From positions 1,657,382 to 1,721,381 of the forward strand of contig NZ_KE007347.1 of NCBI RefSeq assembly GCF_000400715.1: DNA of 64,000 nt. Reading direction: 5' to 3'. This document shows, one piece after another, positions 38,059 to 47,600 of this stretch (the first letter of the stretch is position 1; every line of letters begins with the position of its first letter). This stretch comes from Acinetobacter genomosp. 15BJ (GTDB taxonomy: Bacteria; Pseudomonadota; Gammaproteobacteria; Pseudomonadales; Moraxellaceae). A program made the position numbers and the translations under genes. A model generated the notes under the pieces. That model was not told the DNA's origin and did not search any database. It saw only the letters and a program-made list of their open reading frames with translations.

Positions 38059-39156
38059 ATGCATATGGATATTTTATCTTTACTAACGCCAATTAATGAG
38101 CAATCACCATGTGGTGAAGATTACTCATTTTCAAATGAGTTCCATGCAATTAAAAAAGCAAAGACCCAAGATGATGTACTGCTTGATCAGGGTGATTGGG
38201 TGACTGAACCCAAACAGGCCGATTGGGACTTTGTCGCCAGCACGTCTATAGATTTACTCCAATCAAAAAGTAAAGATATCCGTTTGCTTACATGGCTGTC
38301 TGAAGCTTGGGCAAATCTGTATGGCTTTGAAGGAGTGTCCAAAAGTCTGGAACTCAGTCATCGCTTATTAGAACAATATTGGTTAACACTACATCCTGAA
38401 GTTGAAGATGAAGATTTAGATCAACGTATTGGCTTATTACAGGGTTTGATTAACCAACTTCCACTATTGATCAAAAAAGTCTCTTTGATCAATCATGCAC
38501 CTTATTATCATTTACTCGACTACGACAACTTTCTTTATCATGAGAACATTCGCCGTAAACAAAGTGATGATTATGAGGGCTCAAGCAGTCCAACCGAATT
38601 AGAGCAGTTTGAACAAGCCTTATCTAATACCGATAAAAACTTTCAGCGTCAAAATTACCAACATTTCAATGAAATCTTGCAACAATGGGCGACGCTGAAA
38701 CAAGTGCTGGATGACTTGCTTGGTTTAGACTCTCCAAGTTTTGCTGCAATCGACTCCAGCTTAAATAATATTCATATCACACTGAAAAAGATTTATAAAA
38801 CCGACCAGTTTGAGCAAAGCACTCAAACGATCATTACAGAAATCGAAACATCGACAACACCGATGGTACAACACGTGACGACTCAATCTGCTGCACCTCA
38901 AAATCAGCTGTCTTTTCAGCCGCAAGTTCAATCGCATGTTGAAAACCGCGAACAGGCGATGCGTGTATTGCAAGAAATTGCGACTTATTTTCAGCAAAAT
39001 GAGCCGCATAGCCCTGTCAGCTACATGCTGCAAAAAACGATTAAATGGAGTCAAATGCCATTACATGAGTGGTTAACTCAGGTGATTAAGGATGAACATC
39101 CTTTACAAATGCTACAGGACACCCTTGGTGTTCAGCCAAAGAATGAATACGAATAA
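38059..39156 (+). CDS. tssA: T6SS protein TssA
   Basis: The protein (about 365 residues) has the ImpA N-terminal domain (LSLLTPINEQSPCGEDYSFS, WDFVASTSIDLLQSKSKDIR, LTWLSEAWANLYGF) and a VasJ-like C-terminal part (REQAMRVLQEIATYFQQNEP). TssA coordinates baseplate docking and sheath growth. GTG 38056, ATG 38059 and ATG 38065 are all possible starts; none has a strong ribosome site. Confidence 0.9.
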   Translation: MHMDILSLLTPINEQSPCGEDYSFSNEFHAIKKAKTQDDVLLDQGDWVTEPKQADWDFVASTSIDLLQSKSKDIRLLTWLSEAWANLYGFEGVSKSLELSHRLLEQYWLTLHPEVEDEDLDQRIGLLQGLINQLPLLIKKVSLINHAPYYHLLDYDNFLYHENIRRKQSDDYEGSSSPTELEQFEQALSNTDKNFQRQNYQHFNEILQQWATLKQVLDDLLGLDSPSFAAIDSSLNNIHITLKKIYKTDQFEQSTQTIITEIETSTTPMVQHVTTQSAAPQNQLSFQPQVQSHVENREQAMRVLQEIATYFQQNEPHSPVSYMLQKTIKWSQMPLHEWLTQVIKDEHPLQMLQDTLGVQPKNEYE

Positions 39157-39172
39157 TTGTTGGTAAATACAT

Positions 39173-40537
39173 ATGTTTAAAGCAGAAAAGATTCTTTGGG
39201 GTGAAGGCTTATTTTTACGTCCTCAGCATTTTCAGATCCAAGATACCTATCATGAACAACGTTTGAATCATACGATTCGGGCGATGATTCCACACGCCTA
39301 TGGCGTACAAAAGTTGAAATTTGACGAGGTTCAACTTTCTACCCATATTCTGGCACTCCAAGAAGTGGAAATCATTTGGCAAGACGGCGAGATTTATCAC
39401 GCTCCTGCACAAGACTTATTGCCAGAGCCACTATTGCTGGATGATCTTAATCTACAAGGTGAAATGACGGTTTATTTGGCGCTCCCAATCTTACAAGCCA
39501 ATAAAAAGAATATCGCGGATGAAACACGCTCAGTCTCTAGTCGCTATCATAACTATTTGACTGAAACCCATGATCTATTTACCGATGCGAGCCCTGCTGA
39601 ACTGAATCTGTTACGTCGTCGTGCCGAATTCAAGCTGCTTGAACAACATATTCAGCCGAGCCAAAATTTAGATGGTTTCTTATATGTTCCTGTCGCTAGA
39701 ATTAAACGACAAAGCTCAGGCCATTTTGAATTAGATAATAAGTTTATTCCGCCAATTTTACATATTGCTGCGTCAGAATCTTTAATTAACAACCTAAAAC
39801 GTACCTTGAACGTGATTAAGGCAAAAATTAAGATGATTCAAAGTAATAACCGTGAAAATGAACAGAAACTAATTGAGTTCCGTTCAGGTGATATTGTTTC
39901 GTTCTGGCTGATCAATGCTTTAAACACGGCATATGCAGGACTGAATCATTTACTCCAATATCCACTCATTCACCCTGAGCGTTTATTCTCAGAATTATTA
40001 CGTTTAACTGGTTCTTTACTGACCTTCTCTACCGCTTATGATGTGGATCATTTGCCACAGTATAAACATCATCAGTTACAAGACAGTTTTCAGCAGCTTG
40101 ATCTCATCCTACGAGATTTATTAGACACCATTATTTCGAGCCGTTATTTCAGCATTGCTTTAAAAGAAACACGACCATCGTATTGGGTTGGTAGTCTTGA
40201 GTCTGACAAAATTACCCGTGACACTCGTCTCTATATCGCAGTTTCAAGCAGCATGATGCAAACTCATGAACTCATTCAAATTGTACCATTACGTTTCAAA
40301 GTGGGTAGCACAATTGATGTAGAACAACGTGTTATCGCCGCACTTCCTGCGGTTCCACTCCATCATTTAATGCAGGTGCCAACCGCAATTCCAGTACGTT
40401 CTGGAGTGAGCTATTTTGAAATCGAACCACATCACGAACTGTATCAACGTATGCTTGAGTCAGAATCTATCTGTGTCTATGTACCAGCTGGATTCCAAGA
40501 TATCAGTATTGAACTCATTGCCGTAATGAACAGTTAA
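39173..40537 (+). CDS. tssK: T6SS baseplate protein TssK
   Basis: The 454-residue protein begins with the TssK signature ILWGEGLFLRPQHFQIQD and later shows GLNHLLQYPLIHPERLFSEL and YFEIEPHHELYQRMLES. TssK links the baseplate to the TssL/TssM membrane complex. It lies 16 bases after tssA and 10 before tssL. Confidence 0.95.
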   Translation: MFKAEKILWGEGLFLRPQHFQIQDTYHEQRLNHTIRAMIPHAYGVQKLKFDEVQLSTHILALQEVEIIWQDGEIYHAPAQDLLPEPLLLDDLNLQGEMTVYLALPILQANKKNIADETRSVSSRYHNYLTETHDLFTDASPAELNLLRRRAEFKLLEQHIQPSQNLDGFLYVPVARIKRQSSGHFELDNKFIPPILHIAASESLINNLKRTLNVIKAKIKMIQSNNRENEQKLIEFRSGDIVSFWLINALNTAYAGLNHLLQYPLIHPERLFSELLRLTGSLLTFSTAYDVDHLPQYKHHQLQDSFQQLDLILRDLLDTIISSRYFSIALKETRPSYWVGSLESDKITRDTRLYIAVSSSMMQTHELIQIVPLRFKVGSTIDVEQRVIAALPAVPLHHLMQVPTAIPVRSGVSYFEIEPHHELYQRMLESESICVYVPAGFQDISIELIAVMNS

Positions 40538-40547
40538 GAGAATAACA

Positions 40548-41354
40548 ATGACTCAACCCACAGGTATCCCTTCTTTATTTGATGATGGAAAAATTGGTTC
40601 AGGCTTCCCTACGTCTGACCAACCACAAAATAAAGTGCAAGCGACTAACTTGATTGATCTATTACATGACGGTTTTTATTTAGTCTTCTTGCTTCGTAAC
40701 CGTTATATCCCATCAAATCCAAATGATTTTCGTGAAAAAATTTTAGATTTATTGAACCGATTTGAGCAACAAGCCAAACGCTTACAATTTTCTGCTGATG
40801 ATATTCATGATTCGAAATATGCATTTTGTGCATTGATTGATGAAACCATTGCTACACAACAAGATCCTGCTTACTTCAACTTGCAGAATTCATGGCTGAT
40901 CAGCCCGTTGCAATTAAGTCTGTTCGGCTCTCAACTGGCTGGTTATCGTTTTTTTGAAATATTGGAGCAACTCCGTAGTCGTGGCAAAGAGCGTTTAGCT
41001 TCGCTTGAAGTTTTCCACTACTGCTTATTACTCGGTTTTCAGGGAAAGTATCGCCTAGAATCAGTTGAGAGCTTAAACCATCTTGTCGCTCGGGTTGGTG
41101 ATGAGATTGACTATCTTAAAGGGAAAAAAGCAGCTTTTTCTCCATTTGCAGCAATTCCAGATCACATTAAACATATTATTCATCATGAACTCCCTTTTTT
41201 CTGGATTCTGATTTTCTTACTCATGTTTGCTGCACTGACCTTTGCTGGCCTTAAGTTTATGTTATCAAAGCAAAATCATAATACTTTAAACCCATATCAA
41301 AATGTGATTTCAGCACCTGCTGAAGAAGCACATATCACCATCCATTTGCCTTAG
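40548..41354 (+). CDS. tssL: T6SS membrane complex protein TssL (DotU)
   Basis: The 268-residue protein has the DotU cytoplasmic helical bundle (FDIDDSKYAFCALIDETIATQQ-like region, seen as YAFCALIDETIA, then FEILEQLRSRGKERLASLEV and HYCLLLGFQGKYRL) and one C-terminal membrane helix (FFWILIFLLMFAALTFAGL). It has no periplasmic peptidoglycan-binding extension, so anchoring must come from TagN or TagX-related partners. Confidence 0.93.
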   Translation: MTQPTGIPSLFDDGKIGSGFPTSDQPQNKVQATNLIDLLHDGFYLVFLLRNRYIPSNPNDFREKILDLLNRFEQQAKRLQFSADDIHDSKYAFCALIDETIATQQDPAYFNLQNSWLISPLQLSLFGSQLAGYRFFEILEQLRSRGKERLASLEVFHYCLLLGFQGKYRLESVESLNHLVARVGDEIDYLKGKKAAFSPFAAIPDHIKHIIHHELPFFWILIFLLMFAALTFAGLKFMLSKQNHNTLNPYQNVISAPAEEAHITIHLP

Positions 41355-41364
41355 TTGATAACGT

Positions 41365-41985
41365 ATGACTCAGGAAAGAGCAACTTCTTTACGCATATTA
41401 CAGACCAATAAGAAAAAAACCTTATCGCCTGTCATTTATTTACTGATTGGATTTCTTTCAGGAGTTGTCTTTGCAGCACTGATTTTCTTTTTCTTATTTG
41501 TTACGGACTCAAGTCGTGCCAATACAGCTGCCGCCCAGCAAGGACAAACTGTAGAAGAAAATAATCGTATTCAGGCACATAGCAAAGCGACAGCTCAAAA
41601 TTCAGAAGAGACGACAGCTACTCATCATGAAACAGCAGAATCAGTAGAGGATAATAATTTCACTCAACCCGGTAGTAATGATCTAAATAAGTTCTTTCAA
41701 CGTAGTCCTTCACCGGCGGCACCTGCACCAACCGGGCAGCACGTTTCCCCATTTGCCAATGAGCCAAATGCCAAACCAGCACAAACTGTAGTACCAGCAA
41801 AACCAGCTCAAGGGAGAAATGAAGTAGTCCCTGCGGCTACTAATAATAAAGTGGTTAAGCCTGCTCCTCAAACAACAAAGACTACAGCGCCTGCTAAGAC
41901 ATCTGAAACAGAAGCGGAAGCACCCGAAGCAACGGTACAGATTAAAGTGACACAAAAGCCTTTTGCTGTGAATGAACTGCAATAA
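41365..41985 (+). CDS. T6SS-cluster bitopic membrane protein with low-complexity tail
   Basis: The 206-residue protein has a short basic cytoplasmic N-terminus, one membrane helix (about 23-49, VIYLLIGFLSGVVFAALIFF) and a long Ala/Pro/Thr/Asn-rich segment that should be periplasmic, ending VQIKVTQKPFAVNELQ. The layout resembles FtsN-like proteins but without a SPOR domain. I do not recognise a family. It lies between tssL and tagX, 10 and 3 bases away, so it is almost certainly part of the system. It may be one of the Acinetobacter Asa proteins. Confidence 0.7.
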   Translation: MTQERATSLRILQTNKKKTLSPVIYLLIGFLSGVVFAALIFFFLFVTDSSRANTAAAQQGQTVEENNRIQAHSKATAQNSEETTATHHETAESVEDNNFTQPGSNDLNKFFQRSPSPAAPAPTGQHVSPFANEPNAKPAQTVVPAKPAQGRNEVVPAATNNKVVKPAPQTTKTTAPAKTSETEAEAPEATVQIKVTQKPFAVNELQ

Positions 41986-41988
41986 AGC

Positions 41989-42957
41989 ATGATTTTTCTT
42001 ATTTTCTTTTGCTTCGTCGCTGTCGCGATCGGATTAACGCTGCTCATGTCCTATGAGCTGCGTTATAAATGCAAGCAGCTGCTGCATTCGTTATTACCGA
42101 GTGGTAAAAAGAAAATCGCTAATGCCATGCAGTTCGCAGAGCATATGCATCAAGCAGCCTCGCCAGAAAAATTGCAATCGCATTGGCATTTACAACAGTG
42201 GTGGATTTTAATCGCTGGCTTCTTTTTATTTGCCAGTATTTTGATTTTTGCTTTTACCCGCCCGATCAATTCCACACGAATTGAAGCCGAATATTTAAAA
42301 GAAACAGATCCACAAATTTACACCTTACTTAATGGTGAAATGCTGAGCCCTCCACCTGATGTTGACGATACACTGATCCAAGATGCAATTGTTGAAGCAA
42401 CTCGTCTAGAACAAGCGTATCAAGCACAGCACCCTACAGATCCAAGTATTGATGCATCTCAAATTGAGGTTCCGATTACACATTCACATGGCAGTTTAGA
42501 TTCATCCTTGGTTGATCGTAAATGGGACAAAATCAATCCTCGTTATAAGCAACGTCTGCTCATGGTCTTTAAAATTATGAAAGAGCAACATGGTTATGAG
42601 TTGGTCTTACTGGAGGGTTACCGTAGTCCAAACCGTCAGAATATGTTGGCGGGGAATCCGAATACAACCCGTGCCAAAGGTTACCAAAGCTATCATCAAT
42701 TCGGTTTAGCTGCCGATGTTGCCTTTAAACGCAATGGCAAAGTGGTCATTACGGAACGTGATCCTTGGGCTATGCGTGGTTATGAGTTATATGGCCAAGT
42801 GGCTGAATCAGTTGGTTTGACTTGGGGTGGTCGTTGGAAATCTATTAAAGATTATGGTCATACCGAATACCGCATGCCAGGCTTAAGAAAAACCAAGGAA
42901 ATGGCTGAACAACTAACCGCAGAAGGACAATTAACCGCCCGATCAGATGAGTCTTAA
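41989..42957 (+). CDS. tagX: T6SS-associated peptidoglycan hydrolase TagX
   Basis: The 322-residue protein has two membrane helices (about 1-20 and 71-90) and a periplasmic M15/VanY-type peptidase domain. The zinc ligands are visible as H236 and D243 in SYHQFGLAADVAF and H291 in YGHTEYRM, and LEGYRSPNRQN marks the substrate arm. TagX was reported in Acinetobacter as an L,D-endopeptidase that opens peptidoglycan for T6SS assembly. It is the last gene of the plus arm. Confidence 0.92.
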   Translation: MIFLIFFCFVAVAIGLTLLMSYELRYKCKQLLHSLLPSGKKKIANAMQFAEHMHQAASPEKLQSHWHLQQWWILIAGFFLFASILIFAFTRPINSTRIEAEYLKETDPQIYTLLNGEMLSPPPDVDDTLIQDAIVEATRLEQAYQAQHPTDPSIDASQIEVPITHSHGSLDSSLVDRKWDKINPRYKQRLLMVFKIMKEQHGYELVLLEGYRSPNRQNMLAGNPNTTRAKGYQSYHQFGLAADVAFKRNGKVVITERDPWAMRGYELYGQVAESVGLTWGGRWKSIKDYGHTEYRMPGLRKTKEMAEQLTAEGQLTARSDES

Positions 42958-42984
42958 AACAGATCTAAAGTACAATTAAAATAA

Positions 42985-43018
42985 ATAAAGCCTATCCTTA
43001 TAAATAGATAGGCTTTAT
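42985..43018. terminator. Bidirectional terminator after tagX
   Basis: ATAAAGCCTATC and GATAGGCTTTAT form a perfect 12-bp stem around a 10-base loop between the convergent tagX and PAP2 genes. Confidence 0.8.
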
Positions 43019-43076
43019 GTTAATATCAAACTAGAATATTTAAATGAAATAAAATCATACTAAAATTAAAAATATC

Positions 43077-43637
43077 TTAATCCACAACAGATATTGGAAC
43101 TGTTTTTTTAACTTTAAAAATAAACTCTTTAAAAATTAAATTCATTCCTAAAATAAGTATAAAAGCAATCACAAATGATCCAAGTACATCGAAAGGGAAA
43201 TGAACACCAATATAAATTCTGGACCAACCTACAATTAAAGCCAATAGCAATGCTGCACTACCAATTTTTCGATAACCAGACAGGAGATATGAAAATGCGA
43301 TAGTTGCTACTGTCAAGGTATGCTGGCTTGGAAATGAAGAAGATGAGCCATGCCCAGTCAGGATGTGTCCGATTCCCATGTCAAAAGGACGTGGATGGTA
43401 GTAGACCGCATGAATGATCTGAGTCACTAATAATGAAGCAACGATAGTAATGAGCATCTTGATAAACTGTACTCGATATTTCTTATCCTTAAAAAACAAT
43501 GAAGCAATTAAAAATACGAATAATACTGCAATTAAATTATGCGATGCGAATAATGCAGCTTTATCTAAAATAGGATTTTGAGTTGCAGCTGAGTTAATCC
43601 AATTAAACAAGCTGATATCGATAGTTTCAATTGACAT
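43077..43637 (-). CDS. PAP2-family phosphatase, BcrC-like undecaprenyl-diphosphatase
   Basis: With the ATG at 43637 (MSIETIDISLF) the protein is 186 residues with about five helices. The three PAP2 active-site motifs are present: YHPRPF with its preceding region, SFPSQHT, and SRIYIGVHFPFDVLGS. BcrC-type members dephosphorylate undecaprenyl diphosphate at the outer face of the inner membrane and can confer bacitracin tolerance. ATG 43652 and TTG 43670 are alternative starts. Confidence 0.82.
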   Translation of the reverse strand: MSIETIDISLFNWINSAATQNPILDKAALFASHNLIAVLFVFLIASLFFKDKKYRVQFIKMLITIVASLLVTQIIHAVYYHPRPFDMGIGHILTGHGSSSSFPSQHTLTVATIAFSYLLSGYRKIGSAALLLALIVGWSRIYIGVHFPFDVLGSFVIAFILILGMNLIFKEFIFKVKKTVPISVVD

Positions 43638-43797
43638 TGTCAATCGTTCCATGATGGTTTGACGATGCAAATATAAAAATATCAGCTTAAAATAAAATTA
43701 AATACTCTTAAAGAACCAAACAAAATTACAATTTAGTTTTAAGTCCCTATTAATAAAAAAATCCTAAATTTGATCTACCCTTCAATTGGAGTAAATT

Positions 43798-44562
43798 ATG
43801 GATAACAAAAATAGGCTACCCGAAGTACTAAGCAAAGTACCTGAAGTGACATTGCTGTTCTGGATTATAAAAATTGCAGCAACAACACTCGGTGAAACGG
43901 CTGGCGATGCTTTATCAATGTCGCTCAATCTGGGCTATATCTTAAGTACGTGTATTTTTTCTATTATTTTTATTGGCTTTGTTTCACTGCAAATGAAAGC
44001 CAAAGAGTACAAACCCTTTTTATATTGGGCAACCATTATCTCAACCACAACACTGGGAACCACCATTGCTGATTATGTCGATCGCTCTCTAGGCATAGGC
44101 TATTTGGGGGGGAGTATTATTTTACTTACTCTACTGCTTAGCTCACTTGCGATCTGGTATTGGAGCTGTGGCAATATTGCGGTGAACAGTGTCCAGTCTG
44201 CAAAGACCGAAGCCTTTTACTGGGTCACCATTATGTTCTCTCAAACCCTAGGAACAGCGCTTGGTGACTGGACAGCAGATACCCAAGGCCTCGGTTATAC
44301 AGGAGCTGCTCTGATCTTTGGTTCATTACTGCTTATCTTGATTGCCGTGTATTATTGGACCAAAATCTCTAGAACATTTTTATTCTGGTCGGCTTTTGTT
44401 TTAACAAGGCCTCTCGGTGCTGTCTTAGGTGACTTTTTAGATAAACCACTTGATCACGGTGGGCTGGATTTAAGCCGATTCGGTGCTTCTTTTGTTTTAT
44501 TGGCTTTTATCCTTGTTTGTTTAGTGTTTTTTAAATCCAAACCTGCTTCAACAGCACATTAA
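43798..44562 (+). CDS. COG4705-type membrane protein with four internal repeats
   Basis: The 254-residue protein has about eight hydrophobic segments. A motif of the form TLG-x4-GD-x4-LGxGYxG occurs four times, with the LG at residues 31, 86, 151 and 206 (TTLGETAGD, TTLGTTIAD, QTLGTALGD, RPLGAVLGD). It belongs to a family of uncharacterised membrane-anchored proteins; manganese or other metal roles have been suggested for relatives, but nothing here proves it. TTGGAG precedes the ATG. Confidence 0.75.
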   Translation: MDNKNRLPEVLSKVPEVTLLFWIIKIAATTLGETAGDALSMSLNLGYILSTCIFSIIFIGFVSLQMKAKEYKPFLYWATIISTTTLGTTIADYVDRSLGIGYLGGSIILLTLLLSSLAIWYWSCGNIAVNSVQSAKTEAFYWVTIMFSQTLGTALGDWTADTQGLGYTGAALIFGSLLLILIAVYYWTKISRTFLFWSAFVLTRPLGAVLGDFLDKPLDHGGLDLSRFGASFVLLAFILVCLVFFKSKPASTAH

Positions 44563-44594
44563 ATCTTTCTTCAATCCTCTTCACTGTACATATA

Positions 44595-44632
44595 AAAAAG
44601 GGATAAGAAAAATTATTTTCTTATCCCTTTTT
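44595..44632. terminator. Bidirectional rho-independent terminator
   Basis: A perfect 17-bp stem starting AAAAAGGGATAAG around a 4-base loop, with A and T tracts, serves both the COG4705 gene and the convergent peptide synthetase. Confidence 0.9.
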
Positions 44633-44651
44633 AGTTATCGCTTATAAATAA

Positions 44652-47600
44652 TTAGCTATGTTTCCAAGGTACTGCAGGTGAGCCAATCCATGCTGATTTT
44701 GCAGGAATATTCTCTCCTTTCATTACCAATGTCAGTGGACCCAATACCGCATGATCAGCCACATTGGCATTGTATAAAATAATACTACGCGAATTCACCA
44801 CCACATCATTGCCAATATTGACTTGACCAATTTTCATGATGCGGTCTTCAAATAGATGCGTTTGTGGTCCAGAAAAGCTATTAAACTCAGCACGGTCTCC
44901 AATCTTCACACAGTCAAATTCAGTGATGTCTGCGGTATCCAGATAGACATCCTTACCAATTTTTACCCCTAACAGGCGTAGAAAGAATGGCAACATCGGT
45001 GTTCCTCTTAAATAATTCAAGAAGTTTGGAATCGCAACAGATTCATAGAGACTGGTAATGCCTTCACTTAACCAAACGAACATGGTCCACATTGGTGCTG
45101 AACGTGGTTGATAGCGTCCAATTAAAGCCCATTTCAATACGGTCACGATGACAAAACAACCGACACCGTATAACAGTCCAGCCATAGTTAAAGCCAATAG
45201 CCCCATCGCAATACTATAGTCATTAATGACATCAATCACTTCTAAAACAATCATATAACCTACACCAATGGCTAGTGCTGTCGGTAATACAATACGTAAA
45301 CCCTCAATCAACCCTCGCATGAAACGGCGTTTGATACTTGGTTTAAAAGTCAAATGATCTGGATATTGCGCTGCTGCTTCACGCGCTGGCAACAGTAAAG
45401 GTGGTGAACCGAACCATGTTTGACCTGAATACATTTCTCGGTTATCTGGCGTTTTCGATTGCACGCCAATCAAAACATTATCAGGTAATACCGTACCATC
45501 CGCGATATAGGCGCTATTCCCAACAAAGCTACGATTCCCGATTTGAGTGGATTTCAACGACATCCAGCCGCCTTTAATCTCTTCGTCGCCTAACATCACC
45601 GCATCTGCAATAAAGCTCTCTTCACCTAGGGTCAGCATTTCAGGAATCACACCTGTAGCCGTCGAAATTTCTGTATTTTTCCCCACCTTCGCACCCAACA
45701 TACGGAACCATGTCGGAGCATATAAAGTGGCGAACAAGCCATGTAAAGTCTGCAAACTGGTTTCTAAAATCTGAGCTGCAAACCATTTACGATAATAAGT
45801 ACCACCATGTATGGCATAAGTGCCTGTCTCTAAACGCGGTAATACAATCTTACGTATTGCCGATGAAATTAATGCGGTAATGATCATCATCATGGCACTG
45901 GCAGGAATGGCAAGAATAAAATAGTACAGCGCGATTTGAACATGATTATTCGGGTCAATATTAAACACATTAACATCTAACCAATCGACCAATAAGAAGC
46001 TTGGAAAAATCGGAATAAAGAACAAACATGCAATGATTAAAGCACTGATACTGTAATAGCCATATTCAGAAAATTTGCGTAGTAAAAATAATTTTGGTCG
46101 TGCTGCCAATGATTCAAGCTCATCAATATGGCCTATTTTTTTCGCTGGTGTTCCGTCCCAAATTTCGCCTGCGGGTACCGTCGTCCCATATTCAATTGAG
46201 GTTAAAGCATTGACATGCGCTTGCGGTTCTAACACGGTATTTTCTTCCAATACTGCATAAGAGCCCACATAACTGTCTTGTTTGAGTTGGATTGAACCTA
46301 ATACCAACTGCCCATGCTCAACCTTAGCATTTTCCAAATTAACATTTGAACCAACACTGACACCATCTTCAATCTTTAACAGGGATGGCATACGGATATG
46401 AACAGAGCTAATGCTGACATCATGCCCAATTTTTGCACCAAGTGCTTTAAGATATAAATTCAGTAAGGTTGAACCTGAGAGTAAATATACAGGTGAAATA
46501 CTGCTGATTCGATCAGCTAACCACCAACGGAAATACGTCATTCCCCATAATGGATAACGGCCTGCACCAATCCCTAACATCAATAAACGTTTTACCGTAA
46601 TTGAAACTGCAAAACTGGCAATAATCACACTGATATAGACCAGCAAAGACAGCACGATTGCATAAGGAATACTGTCTCGTGTGCCGCCTGTGAAATAGTG
46701 ATAAGTAAAGAATGGTGCCAACCATTGCAGAATATTGATCGAGATCAGTACAGGAATCGTCACAGCCTGTGCAATCCCACAAAGCCATTTATAGCTTTGA
46801 TTGCGCGGATTGTTTTGTCCAATCTGACGATCAAATAATGAAGGTTCAGGTTGTTCTAACATTAAAGCTGCAATCGCCCCGACTTTTCTGGCCTGATATA
46901 AGCTTTGAATGGTCAGATGGCTATATTGAGGGTGTTCACGTAAATTCGAGATCAGTACTGCAGCGAGTAAGGAATGGCCTCCGAGATCATCAAAGAAATC
47001 AGAGTCTAACTTGATGGGGATATTCGGAAATAAACGATTCAAAATCTCAAATAATATTTGTTCAGCTTCATTCTGTGGCTGGTCTGATTCACTCCGGTCA
47101 ATCACACTGGTTAATGGGCGAGCCTTCAATGCCTTACGATCAAGTTTTCCAGACAATAAACGTGGCACTTCTTCAATAATTTCAAAGCGATTTGGCACCA
47201 TATACGGTGGTAAACGCTGACTAAGCTGGTATCTAAGCTGCTTAATTTCAATCGCTTGTTTTGCCTCTAATTCTGGTGCAATAAAAGCAATCAACTGATC
47301 AATACCATCTTCAGCTCTTAGAATGACTGCTGCCGTTCCAATTCCATCCAGATCACATAGCGCTGCTTCAATTTCACCGAGTTCGACACGGAAACCCCGA
47401 ATTTTGATTTGATCATCGGCACGGCCTAAACAATGCACCTGACCAAACTCATCAATTTTGGCGAGGTCTCCTGTGCGATACAAGCTGATTTCATCCTCAT
47501 TATTTGCCCAAGGATTCTCAATAAATTTGTCTGCAGTTAAATCAGCTCGACCTAAATAACCTTGTGCGACACTCGGTCCAAAAATACACAACTCACCTGT

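Noticed and set aside
41710..41982. 90-codon Cys/Arg-rich frame antisense to the low-complexity T6SS protein
   Set aside because: The odd composition is explained by the Ala/Pro/Thr repeats on the coding strand.
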